The position numbers and the translations under genes were made by a program. DNA of 39,895 bases from Vibrio zhanjiangensis (GTDB lineage Bacteria > Pseudomonadota > Gammaproteobacteria > Enterobacterales > Vibrionaceae), in assembly GCF_030161235.1 (NCBI RefSeq), contig NZ_BSPW01000032.1:1-39895 (forward strand), read 5' to 3'. The notes beneath the pieces were generated by a model. It saw only the letters and a list, made by a program, of their open reading frames with translations, was not told the origin of the DNA and searched no databases. Positions 32,421 through 39,850 of the stretch are shown one piece after another (the first letter of the stretch is position 1; each line of letters opens with the position of its first letter).

Positions 32421-34088
32421 ATGAGCCAAGCGGCTATCCCATTAGAGTTTGAACAGTACATGCAAAACAAGGTTTCCTTGAGGCAACCTACTGATCTCAA
32501 TGAAATTATTTTTGCGATGATTCCTGATCTTGATTTGTCTCAACCGATTGACCGTACCGTGTCACTCCCGCCATTAGAGCAATGTGTGTTCCAACAAGAT
32601 GTCGACCAAATCGGTAAATCTGGCCGTAATGCGGTTGTCTATTCTGTGGTAATACCAGGTAGCACAGCACCATTCACATTTAACGCTATGTTCCTGCGTG
32701 ATAAGAACGTGCCGAATAGCTGCGGTATGGTGGTTTACAAGGCAACCGAAACCAAAGAAACGGGCATGGCGTTGACTAAGTCGATGCTAATGCAGTTCGA
32801 TGGAGCTGCAGCCGCTGCTAATGTGACAATTGATGCGGCAACTTGGCAAATAGACTACCAAGCCCGATTGAAAGGAATGGACGAAGACCACCGATTATCT
32901 TGCCTAGATAATTATGGTCATACCGCTTTTGTTGATGGCTTTGACGTGACACGCCATGAGATTGACCAAACCAAATATTTGATTGCACCAGGTGTCGCTT
33001 ATGTTGGCGGTCTGCGCATTCAAAATGCGCTTTCGATGGTGCAAACGCTCAATCGCAAACCAACAACGCTATGGGTTGATGTTTTCCGCGATGGTACCGC
33101 GCTTTCTAGACATGAAAACTTATTCCAAATTGTAGCGACCAATGATGATTTAGTGGATTACACCGATAGCGAGAACCAACCTCATTATGTGGCGAAACTA
33201 GCACGAATTGAGGCTGATGGTTCAATAGTGGATTTGCGTGTTAAGGGTGGTTTGGCTGAGCAAATTCAACAACTAAAAAACATGCCGTTTTATCCCGAAG
33301 TGGTAAACGATGAAAATCGTTTGGCTATGTCTTTGGATGGTGCGACATTAACCATAGGTGATAACCAAGTTATTAGATTGTATGGTTGGCTTGAGGTGAA
33401 CACATCTGACTATCCAAACAAGTCGTTTCATGTAGATTTAGAGAAAGCTTATCACGTTCGTTTTAACATGACTGATGGTTTTCACATCAAAGATGTGAGC
33501 TCATTGGAATATAACCCCGACAGTCTAGATGAGTCAGACAAACGGTTTGATACGAATTACGATGATATGAATCTTGCGCTTGTTTATAAAGGCTTGTTGA
33601 TGCGTTGTGTTCATACAAACCAGCTGTCAAAGTCAGTTACCGTGACAGGTAGTGGATCCATATTAGTACCTATTTGCCCCCGTCTACGCAATATGCGAAT
33701 TACGTTTTCAAATCTTGAACTAGGCAACTCAGGCGCTCAAAAAGTTGAAGTTCCAGCGAATGCTGAAATGGGGGGGTACGGACATTTTAATAGTGGTGGT
33801 TCTACATCTGTTAGTGTTGTCAAGTCGTCACAAAAATCACTTATACGAATAGAAACAAATAACCAGACATCTGATACAACTGTGTCAGTCAATACTTTTT
33901 CTTTCAGTCGTCAGTTGCAACGCTATCAAACGAATCAATGTATGACTGAGTTAGTTCATATCGGCAATCATGAATGGTTATTAATGTCAGAAAAAGGACC
34001 ATGTTTACTTGCATGGCAAACAAACGGCCTAAGTATGAACTATCACAACCTTACATCAGGTGAATTTGTAGTGGAGTATTTACGATGA
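32421..34088 (+). CDS. Tail fibre protein (receptor-binding)
   Basis: The 555-residue protein has an N-terminal baseplate-attachment region typical of P2-like Vibrio fibres (about 1-180: LNEIIFAMIPDLDLSQPIDR, VDQIGKSGRNAVVYSVVIPG). A beta-rich, less conserved C-terminal half (about 300-555) follows, with Ser/Thr/Asn-rich stretches (FNSGGSTSVSVVKSSQKS). The 3' half is visibly more A/T-rich than the rest of the late operon, as expected for an exchanged receptor-binding module. The stop overlaps the next start. Confidence 0.85.
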   Translation: MSQAAIPLEFEQYMQNKVSLRQPTDLNEIIFAMIPDLDLSQPIDRTVSLPPLEQCVFQQDVDQIGKSGRNAVVYSVVIPGSTAPFTFNAMFLRDKNVPNSCGMVVYKATETKETGMALTKSMLMQFDGAAAAANVTIDAATWQIDYQARLKGMDEDHRLSCLDNYGHTAFVDGFDVTRHEIDQTKYLIAPGVAYVGGLRIQNALSMVQTLNRKPTTLWVDVFRDGTALSRHENLFQIVATNDDLVDYTDSENQPHYVAKLARIEADGSIVDLRVKGGLAEQIQQLKNMPFYPEVVNDENRLAMSLDGATLTIGDNQVIRLYGWLEVNTSDYPNKSFHVDLEKAYHVRFNMTDGFHIKDVSSLEYNPDSLDESDKRFDTNYDDMNLALVYKGLLMRCVHTNQLSKSVTVTGSGSILVPICPRLRNMRITFSNLELGNSGAQKVEVPANAEMGGYGHFNSGGSTSVSVVKSSQKSLIRIETNNQTSDTTVSVNTFSFSRQLQRYQTNQCMTELVHIGNHEWLLMSEKGPCLLAWQTNGLSMNYHNLTSGEFVVEYLR

Positions 34089-34483
34089 TTATAACTCCGG
34101 ATATACATGTCACTGCGGCGGGTGAGTCGTTTTCCATTAATCGAAACAAATTCTACATTGACCATTTTGGTACGAAGTTCATCTCGCAACAGAATGAAAC
34201 TGATCAGCTGATCGACTGCAATTTTAATGATGAATTGGTCTGTGAAGAAGGTATTTGGCGAGTTAAAAATGAGCTCGATGTTTATCAAGAGCAGCACGCT
34301 AAGGTAAAGAAGGCGCGACAAGCTGAATACACGGCTAGAGTGCGGCCCTATTTGGAGGAAGCCGAAATCAAGAAACACATGGGCGACCAAGCCGAATACA
34401 ATCGTTTAATGGATTTAGCTGTCAAAGAACGTGAAAAAATTCAATCTGAACACCCTTGGCCAATTTCTCCAGAGGTGGCTTAA
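34085..34483 (+). CDS. Probable tail-fibre assembly/accessory protein (132 aa)
   Basis: This 132-residue protein follows the fibre gene with a 4-nt overlap. The N-terminal half is beta-like; the C-terminal half is a charged coiled coil (YQEQHAKVKKARQAEYTARV, LEEAEIKKHMGDQAEYNRLMD). The position suggests a fibre chaperone, but no specific family motif is recognised. Confidence 0.6.
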   Translation: MIITPDIHVTAAGESFSINRNKFYIDHFGTKFISQQNETDQLIDCNFNDELVCEEGIWRVKNELDVYQEQHAKVKKARQAEYTARVRPYLEEAEIKKHMGDQAEYNRLMDLAVKEREKIQSEHPWPISPEVA

Positions 34484-35023
34484 ATGCTTTCACTCACAGC
34501 AGTTCGAATCCCTCTTAAAGGCTTAAAGGTCACTGCAAGACAACAACTAGCCGGACAAGATATGTCCGGCAACTCTGCATCCACTGATCAAGCTGAAACA
34601 GGGGACAAAGGTAAGGTGTTAGCTGTCACAGGGACTTTGCCATATGACAAAGCCCAAACACTAAACCAACTTTATACACTGGCTGGAGCAAAACTTGACG
34701 GGGCTCGAGTGATCTACCGTATCGACAACCGAACCGCTAATGCTCTAAAGGTTAGCCAAGTTAAGTTTCAAGGAACCATTACAGCACAAGAAGATGCACA
34801 ATTGCGCCAGTGGTTAATTAGCTTTGAACTTGTAGAACATATGAGTGTGGCAGAACGAACTGAAAGCAGAGAAGATCCCAAACCTGCAGCACAGCAAAAA
34901 GCCGCAGGGGTAGAAACACCGACCACACCATCAACTACTTTGGCAGAGACACCACCGGATACCAAAGTGGAAATGACAGGTGTAATGGGGTATCTGCAAT
35001 CCATTGATAAGGCATTGGCATGA
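34484..35023 (+). CDS. Baseplate/tail protein (P2 gpU-position), unassigned
   Basis: The 179-residue protein has a globular N-terminal part (MLSLTAVRIPLKGLKVTARQ, GKVLAVTGTLPYDKAQTLNQL) and a disordered Pro/Thr-rich C-terminal stretch. It lies before the D-like hub gene and resembles the small baseplate-complex proteins seen at this place in Vibrio myophages. The exact role is unclear. Confidence 0.6.
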   Translation: MLSLTAVRIPLKGLKVTARQQLAGQDMSGNSASTDQAETGDKGKVLAVTGTLPYDKAQTLNQLYTLAGAKLDGARVIYRIDNRTANALKVSQVKFQGTITAQEDAQLRQWLISFELVEHMSVAERTESREDPKPAAQQKAAGVETPTTPSTTLAETPPDTKVEMTGVMGYLQSIDKALA

Positions 35024-35706
35024 ATACACCAGAGTTTACCATTCAATGCTATGTTGGCAGTGAGCCAAGAAAAGTCAGCCAACACAGGCTGACATTTTCT
35101 GATAATGCGCCAGGTAGAGCAAAGCTAACGATACAAGGTGAAGCGAACCCAATGCAGCAAGTCGCTATCGAATTGGGTTGGGGTAATAACATTAGGCGCG
35201 TGCTGACTGGGTTTGTCGAAAGGGTTTCACCAGATAAACCAGGTTACGTTGTTATCTTTTGCAGGGAACTGGCCGCAGCACTTTATCACCCATTGAATGT
35301 CATCATGCGACATCCAACGCTTGTTCAGTTGCTTAGTAATATCACTCAACAAACAGGGCTGCAGTTTGTGGTTCCTGATAGAGCTTACGCCAATAGTGCT
35401 ATCCCTTGTTTCTATTCGACAGGTAATGGCTATAGGGTGCTTGATGAGGTAGCACAGGCTTTTAGTATTTCTGATTACATTTGGCAGCAGCAAGGGAATG
35501 GACAAATATTTGTAGGTAGTTGGACTGATAGTTACTGGGCAGACAAACCAGCGACTATCCCTGCCAACATGCTCAATCCACACCAAGCACAAAAGACGGC
35601 AACCGTTCCTTGCACGCCACACTTTAAACCAGGTGTGATCGTGAATGGCCGTAAGCTTGCCACCGTTGAACATGTTGGAACGGAGACAGTCATAACATGG
35701 ACGTAA
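35020..35706 (+). CDS. Baseplate hub protein (P2 gpD-like)
   Basis: The 228-residue protein has gp27/gpD-like features: GRAKLTIQGEANPMQQVAIELGW, RRVLTGFVERVSPDKPGY and HPTLVQLLSNITQQTGLQF. It is shorter than P2 gpD, covering mainly the N-terminal hub part. It overlaps the spike gene by 10 nt. Confidence 0.75.
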   Translation: MNTPEFTIQCYVGSEPRKVSQHRLTFSDNAPGRAKLTIQGEANPMQQVAIELGWGNNIRRVLTGFVERVSPDKPGYVVIFCRELAAALYHPLNVIMRHPTLVQLLSNITQQTGLQFVVPDRAYANSAIPCFYSTGNGYRVLDEVAQAFSISDYIWQQQGNGQIFVGSWTDSYWADKPATIPANMLNPHQAQKTATVPCTPHFKPGVIVNGRKLATVEHVGTETVITWT

Positions 35707-36434
35707 AAACAATTAAGCGTATTGTCTACCGACTATTCCCAGAACTGACAGGTAACTGGCATTTACCTCAGCTTGCCAAAGTCGTTGCATTGCCAGAGCT
35801 ACCGAAAGAGGGTGATTTGTCCGAGCGTTTCTATCCTCACTATGCAGCAGATATTCAGTTACTTGATACTAAGTTGGTCGAACGTAAAGATGTGCCAGTC
35901 ATGCAAGCAGTACCTTTACCAGTACCAGGTATTGGTGAACAAGCCGGGCGATTAGAACCGCCAGCGATTGGCGCAATAGTTGAGATTGGTTTTGCTAACG
36001 GTGAACCAGACAAACCATTCATTCGAACGGTTTTGGGTTTAGGTTGGAAACTTCCAGCAATCAAAGCTGGCGAAAGTCGATACCAACAAAGACCAGGTGT
36101 TTACCACCACGTTGATCAGTCTGGTAACTTTCGCAGCATCACCGATAAACTGGCTCAACTGCATTGTAAGTTAAGAGAAGTGCGTGCCAGCTCAGAACAA
36201 GATTACCGTTCGCCTAAAACATGGTTAGGTTCAGAAAGTGAGAACGTACTTAACTTGCTAGGTGAATTGATGCAAGTAGTCACAGACTTATCTGATACAT
36301 GTGCTGCACATACACACACTAGCCCAGAAAGCGGAGCACCGACTAGCGCACCTATTCAAGCGACTGCATTTACCGGACACGGTGAAAGCAGCACGGGACT
36401 GAGAGATAGACTGACTCCGATCACTAAATCCTAA
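35697..36434 (+). CDS. Baseplate spike/assembly protein (P2 gpV-like)
   Basis: The 245-residue protein has an OB-fold spike base region (VPGIGEQAGRLEPPAIGAIVEIGFANGEPDKPFIRTVLG) and a C-terminal part with His-rich AAHTHTSPESGAPT, as in membrane-piercing spikes that bind metal. It is the last gene of the rightward late operon and ends 23 bp before a terminator. Confidence 0.78.
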   Translation: MDVKTIKRIVYRLFPELTGNWHLPQLAKVVALPELPKEGDLSERFYPHYAADIQLLDTKLVERKDVPVMQAVPLPVPGIGEQAGRLEPPAIGAIVEIGFANGEPDKPFIRTVLGLGWKLPAIKAGESRYQQRPGVYHHVDQSGNFRSITDKLAQLHCKLREVRASSEQDYRSPKTWLGSESENVLNLLGELMQVVTDLSDTCAAHTHTSPESGAPTSAPIQATAFTGHGESSTGLRDRLTPITKS

Positions 36435-36456
36435 CTCTAAACATCTCACAGTAATG

Positions 36457-36484
36457 CGCAGCCAATCGGCTGCGTTTCTTTTTG
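36457..36484 (+). terminator. Intrinsic terminator of the late structural operon
   Basis: CGCAGCC-AATC-GGCTGCG forms a perfect 7-bp stem followed by TTTCTTTTT. It comes directly after the spike gene and closes the late transcription unit. Confidence 0.85.
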
Positions 36485-37099
36485 TCTAAACGTTAACGAA
36501 CTCTCACCGGCACAACAGCAGTCAGATAGCCACGAAAGCGAACGATTGAGTGACGTAAAACGCACTCCCCCTCCCCACCTGCGATGTTTTCGTGTGGCAG
36601 TTTATTGAAATTCCATTTTGGTGAAATTTAACGGGGCTAATTCAGCCCCTGAGAAGAGTTAAAGCCTTACGGATAGCGGAACGGGGCAGATTTTCAAGGC
36701 GTCTTAAAACGCTGCATATCGCGTTATACAAAATTTCTACAAATGAAATTAATTGATCAGTTTTGCAAAAATGAAGATCAGAAAGTTAGTGTGTATTTGA
36801 TTTAAGTTGTTGAATTTAAAGGGGTGGTGATTTTTTCGTGTGTTTTTTAATGATCTATAGTGTGAAAAATAGGATCGTGTTTGTTTGTATTGAAGCCAGT
36901 AGTGGTAAGGGTTGAGGCGTGTTTTTACACTTGTTTGGTTTTTTCAATATTGATCTGGTGATACTGCGTTAAATTTCTTTAGTATCAGTGGTGAAGCGCT
37001 CCCAAGAAAAACGGTTAACTTCACTTCACATAAAGGGAGGTTAACTTATAGGCAGCTTTGCGTAATTTGGGAGCACAGTGACAACACAAAGGAACCGGA
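36485..37099 (+). other. Non-coding region with structured leader before a small ORF
   Basis: There is no gene of normal size. GGGGCT/AGCCCC (36633-36649) is a small hairpin. Further on, GCTCCCAA (36998-37005) pairs with TTGGGAGC (37067-37074), while CTCCC can alternatively pair with GGGAG (37035-37039), and GTGAAG (36991) with CTTCAC (37019-37024). GGTTAACTT is directly repeated at 37013 and 37039. The sequence is T-rich and unlike the coding regions. It could be a regulatory RNA or long leader of the small ORF at 37100. Confidence 0.45.
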
Positions 37100-37171
37100 A
37101 TGTTAGGTATCTGGTCTATGTATTCTTACCGTCAATTTTTCATTTTCTTGCTAGTTGTTTTTTTCATTTAG
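37100..37171 (+). CDS. Very small hydrophobic ORF (23 aa), candidate membrane peptide
   Basis: AAAGGA (37088-37093) lies six bases before ATG37100. The 23-codon frame encodes MLGIWSMYSYR followed by QFFIFLLVVFFI, a single membrane-helix-like stretch. It lies behind a folded leader at the prophage edge. Size and composition resemble type I toxin peptides or small phage membrane proteins, but no family is recognised and expression is unproven. Confidence 0.4.
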   Translation: MLGIWSMYSYRQFFIFLLVVFFI

Positions 37172-37209
37172 CGCAAAGTTTTAATCTTTAATGCTAACGT
37201 CGATAACAA

Positions 37210-37238
37210 AAGTGGCGACATTTATACTGTCGCCACTT
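37210..37238 (-). terminator. Prophage-borne hairpin downstream of lpp (replacement terminator)
   Basis: AAGTGGCGACA and TGTCGCCACTT form a perfect 11-bp stem with a 7-nt loop. Reading from lpp (minus strand), the hairpin is followed by TTGTTATCG, a weak T tract. It lies 70 bp beyond the lpp stop, on the phage side of attR. Confidence 0.55.
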
Positions 37239-37302
37239 CATCGCCATTCGAATATAAATCGTTATTCTTAACTATTGAAAAATAACAATTTATTCTGCGC
37301 TT

Positions 37303-37320
37303 CAGACTTATTTAGTATAA
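37303..37320. repeat. attR core (18-bp direct repeat) overlapping the 3' end of lpp
   Basis: Identical to 4491-4508. On the minus strand it contains the codons Tyr-Thr-Lys-stop of lpp plus five further bases, so integration leaves the lipoprotein sequence unchanged. Confidence 0.88.
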
Positions 37321-37535
37321 GACTGGGCAATGTTGTCGATGCGCTCGTTAGCACGTGCAGCTTCTTCACGAGCTGACATTGACTCAGATTTTAGAGCCTG
37401 CACATCTTGGCTTAGCTGACTAACCTGATTGCTTAGCTCGTCAATTTTTGCTGAAGATGCATCGTCTGGGCCTGAAGCACAACCTGCGAGAAAAAGTACA
37501 GAAGAGGCCGCAGCTGCGATCAACATTTTGTTCAT
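37308..37535 (-). CDS. lpp: Major outer-membrane (murein) lipoprotein Lpp
   Basis: The 75-residue lipoprotein has signal peptide MNKMLIAAAASSVLFLAGCAS with lipobox LAGC (Cys19 lipidated). It continues as a heptad-repeat coiled coil (IDELSNQVSQLSQDVQALKSE ...) and ends YTK. The terminal Lys is the residue joined to peptidoglycan by L,D-transpeptidases, tying the outer membrane to the wall. AAGGAG precedes the ATG. The prophage attR overlaps the final codons; the native downstream terminator is now about 33 kb away at 4450-4475. Confidence 0.93.
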   Translation of the reverse strand: MNKMLIAAAASSVLFLAGCASGPDDASSAKIDELSNQVSQLSQDVQALKSESMSAREEAARANERIDNIAQSYTK

Positions 37536-37606
37536 AGAAGAACTCCTTGCATGTAAAGTATCAAAAAGACGTCCTATACTTTTAGGCTCATATAGTGACG
37601 ATTCCT

Positions 37607-37635
37607 TAAAGTGTAGACTCTATTTTGCCTGTCAA
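37607..37635 (-). promoter_or_regulatory. Candidate lpp promoter
   Basis: On the minus strand a consensus -35 TTGACA (37630-37635) is followed after 17 bp by ACTTTA (37607-37612), about 70 bp before the lpp start codon. The -10 is imperfect and other placements are possible. The rest of 37636-37890 holds no gene on either strand that I can support. Confidence 0.4.
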
Positions 37636-37890
37636 AAAGCAGGGAAAAGTCAAAAAAACCCAAGAATTTAAGCAATTATCGAATTAATTGATACATGTCT
37701 CACAGTGGGTGAGTGTAAATGTCAATGTGCTAAGTATACTGGGCGCTAAAGCCAAAAGTATAGGGATAAATTTCTGTGATCTCTATCCACTACAACGCTT
37801 TCAGGGTATCATGTCGCGTTTTTGAATACTTCCGTGTTTGGTCTTAAATCAGAAATAAGCCTTAGACACATATTTCACTTGGAGAATACT

Positions 37891-39219
37891 TTGCACTTTA
37901 GAGAGTTAGGGTTAGACAATCGCTTATTAAAAAATCTGAAGCACTTTGACTTTAAGCAAGCGACAGAAATTCAGCAGCAGGCCATTCCGGTATCCATTGC
38001 TGGTAAAGATTTACTGGCTTCCTCAAAAACAGGCTCCGGGAAAACACTTGCCTTTGTATTACCTATGCTGCATAAGTCGCTAAAGAATAAAGCATTTTCA
38101 GCTAAAGATCCTCGTGGCGTGATACTCGCTCCGACTCGAGAGTTAGCCAAGCAAGTCTATGGTGAATTACGTTCTATGCTGGGAGGGTTATCCTATGATG
38201 CGACGCTCATTGTCGGGGGTGAAAACTTTAACGATCAAGTAAAAGCATTACGTCGGTATCCCAAATTTATCGTTGCCACACCTGGGCGTTTGGCCGATCA
38301 CCTTGAACATCGTTCTTTATACTTAGATGGTCTGGAAACTTTGATCTTGGATGAGGCGGACCGTATGCTGGATCTCGGTTTTGCTCCAGAGTTACGTCGT
38401 ATTCACAATGCTGCTAAGCATCGTCGCCGCCAGACTTTGATGTTCTCTGCAACACTTGACCATGCTGAAGTTAATGAAATAGCGTTTGAAATGTTAGATG
38501 CGCCAAAGCGGATTGCTATTGGTGTATCAAATGAACAGCATCAGGATATTACTCAAACCTTTTATCTCTGTGATCACTTGGATCACAAAGAAGCCATTTT
38601 AGAGCGTATATTAGAAGATGCGCAATATAAGCAACTGATCATTTTCACTGCAACACGAGTCGATACGGAGCGTTTGACCACAAAGCTCAACGAGAAAAAG
38701 CTAAAAGCTATTGCGCTAAGTGGAAACTTAAATCAGACACAACGTAATACGATTATGAGTCAGTTTGAGCGCGCGGTATTTAAGATTCTGGTTACAACGG
38801 ATGTTGCCTCTCGTGGTTTGGACATTGCCAATGTGACACATGTGATCAATTTCGATATGCCAAAGCATACCGAAGAATATGTTCATCGTGTTGGCCGTAC
38901 AGGTAGAGCTGGGAACAAAGGAGATGCTTTGTCTTTGGTTGGTCCCAAAGATTGGGATAGCTTCAAGCGTGTAGAAGCCTATTTGCAGCAAGACATTACT
39001 TTCTCTGAGTTAGAGGGTTTAAAAGGTAAATTTAAAGGCTTAAAACCCAAGAAGCCGGACTTTCGTAGCAACAACAAGGTGGCTAAGAAATCTAAGCCTG
39101 CAAACAAAAAACCGAATAAGAAACCAGCGCAACGTGACAAAGGTTTTTACCAAAATGTGGCTGTGGGAGATTCAGTCTTTATTCCTAAAAAGAAAATCGC
39201 GCCGACAGACGATGATTAA
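37891..39219 (+). CDS. DEAD-box ATP-dependent RNA helicase (RhlE/SrmB-like)
   Basis: The 442-residue helicase has Q motif (FDFKQATEIQQQAIP), motif I SSKTGSGKT, Ia APTRELA, II DEAD (LILDEADRMLD), III SAT (MFSATLD), V/VI TTDVASRGLDIANVTHVINFD and HRVGRTGRAG. A lysine-rich tail (about 400-435, with KKSKPANKKPNKKPAQRDK) probably binds RNA. It unwinds structured RNA in ribosome assembly or mRNA turnover. The open frame reaches a TTG at 37822. The family start LHFRELGLDNRLLKNL corresponds to TTG37891, with GGAG seven bases upstream, so I chose that. Confidence 0.9.
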   Translation: MHFRELGLDNRLLKNLKHFDFKQATEIQQQAIPVSIAGKDLLASSKTGSGKTLAFVLPMLHKSLKNKAFSAKDPRGVILAPTRELAKQVYGELRSMLGGLSYDATLIVGGENFNDQVKALRRYPKFIVATPGRLADHLEHRSLYLDGLETLILDEADRMLDLGFAPELRRIHNAAKHRRRQTLMFSATLDHAEVNEIAFEMLDAPKRIAIGVSNEQHQDITQTFYLCDHLDHKEAILERILEDAQYKQLIIFTATRVDTERLTTKLNEKKLKAIALSGNLNQTQRNTIMSQFERAVFKILVTTDVASRGLDIANVTHVINFDMPKHTEEYVHRVGRTGRAGNKGDALSLVGPKDWDSFKRVEAYLQQDITFSELEGLKGKFKGLKPKKPDFRSNNKVAKKSKPANKKPNKKPAQRDKGFYQNVAVGDSVFIPKKKIAPTDDD

Positions 39220-39251
39220 ATAGAGTTGACCGACTCAAGCCATTCTATCAA

Positions 39252-39288
39252 CCAACTCTATTTATCCAGTAGTCGTAAATAGAGTTGG
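39252..39288. repeat. 13-bp perfect inverted repeat between convergent genes
   Basis: CCAACTCTATTTA (39252-39264) pairs perfectly with TAAATAGAGTTGG (39276-39288). A third copy, AATAGAGTTG (39219-39228), begins at the helicase stop codon and can compete for the middle arm. It may end transcription from both sides, although T tracts are poor. Confidence 0.55.
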
Positions 39289-39301
39289 TATGTAAAAATC
39301 A

Positions 39302-39850
39302 TCAGTCAGTCACGTTGTAGTGTACGAGTAAGTTTTCGAATTTTTCATTTCCTCTGAGTGGCTCAAGATCCTGTTCATCGGCTAATAAATCACGGATAGA
39401 CGGGCTTGCATCAATCGCTCGTTCTAAATCTTCAATGGCAAGTTCTTCTATACCTAAACGCGAATATGCACATGCACGTTGGTATAACGCTGGGCCGTTT
39501 GTATTGTCAAGTTCCAGAACTCTATTGCACAAGCTCAGCGCCCAGTTGTATTCCTCGATTTCCATAGCGGCGTCAGCTTTGTATGTGAGCGCTTCTAAAT
39601 CTCCAGGACGAATCAAAAGGATTTCGTCATAGATATCGATACGTTGCTCTGGCGTTGGTGAGCTTTGGGCGCGTAGCCACAAATTATGAATTTCATTTAT
39701 TTTTTCAATCTCTTTGTTATTTTCGCTGATGATCCGCGTTTTACGCTTGAGATCTCTTTCCAAAGCAAAAAATTTCTTCTCGTATTCTAACGCTATCTTT
39801 TCGAGACGTTTGTCTGCTATTTCTTTTGTGTTGTGCATATTTCGGAGCAT
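39302..39850 (-). CDS. TPR-repeat protein, possibly 5'-disrupted
   Basis: This 182-residue (from ATG39850) or 178-residue (from ATG39838) protein begins with a charged coiled coil (about 10-60, KRLEKIALEYEKKFFALERDLKRK). Tetratricopeptide repeats follow (PTPEQRIDIYDEILLIRPGDLEALTYKA, EEYNWALSLCNRVLELDNTNGPALYQRA, GIEELAIEDLERAI). TPR proteins mediate protein contacts; no specific partner is evident. Neither start codon has a proper ribosome-binding site, and the first lies inside the tandem repeats at the window edge, so the original 5' end may have been displaced by an insertion. Confidence 0.7.
   Translation of the reverse strand: MLRNMHNTKEIADKRLEKIALEYEKKFFALERDLKRKTRIISENNKEIEKINEIHNLWLRAQSSPTPEQRIDIYDEILLIRPGDLEALTYKADAAMEIEEYNWALSLCNRVLELDNTNGPALYQRACAYSRLGIEELAIEDLERAIDASPSIRDLLADEQDLEPLRGNEKFENLLVHYNVTD

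Larger units (their letters stand above)
4491..37320. mobile_element. Prophage, P2/HP1/K139-like temperate myophage (apparently complete)
   Basis: The element runs between 18-bp perfect direct repeats (attL and attR), about 32.8 kb apart. It contains an integrase, CI-type repressor, Cox- and CII-like regulators, gpA-type initiator, portal, both terminase subunits, scaffold, capsid, sheath, tube, lysis genes, tape measure, baseplate, fibre and an Ogr-type activator. No disrupted essential gene is evident. The module order and the leftward Q/P versus rightward O-onward layout match P2 and HP1/K139 phages. DUF2586 sheath, DUF2597 tube and DUF2590 baseplate genes are typical of the Vibrio branch. 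The integration site is the 3' end of lpp rather than a tRNA. Confidence 0.93.

Noticed and set aside
32421..34088. Diversity-generating retroelement acting on the tail fibre
   Set aside because: No reverse transcriptase gene and no template/variable repeat pair were seen.
35227..35712. 161-codon minus-strand frame opposite the hub gene
   Set aside because: Cys/Trp/His-scattered translation typical of antisense reading; the plus-strand gene has clear baseplate features.
37429..37671. Plus-strand frame antisense to lpp
   Set aside because: It overlaps the lpp coding and promoter region, has no ribosome site, and the lpp call is secure.
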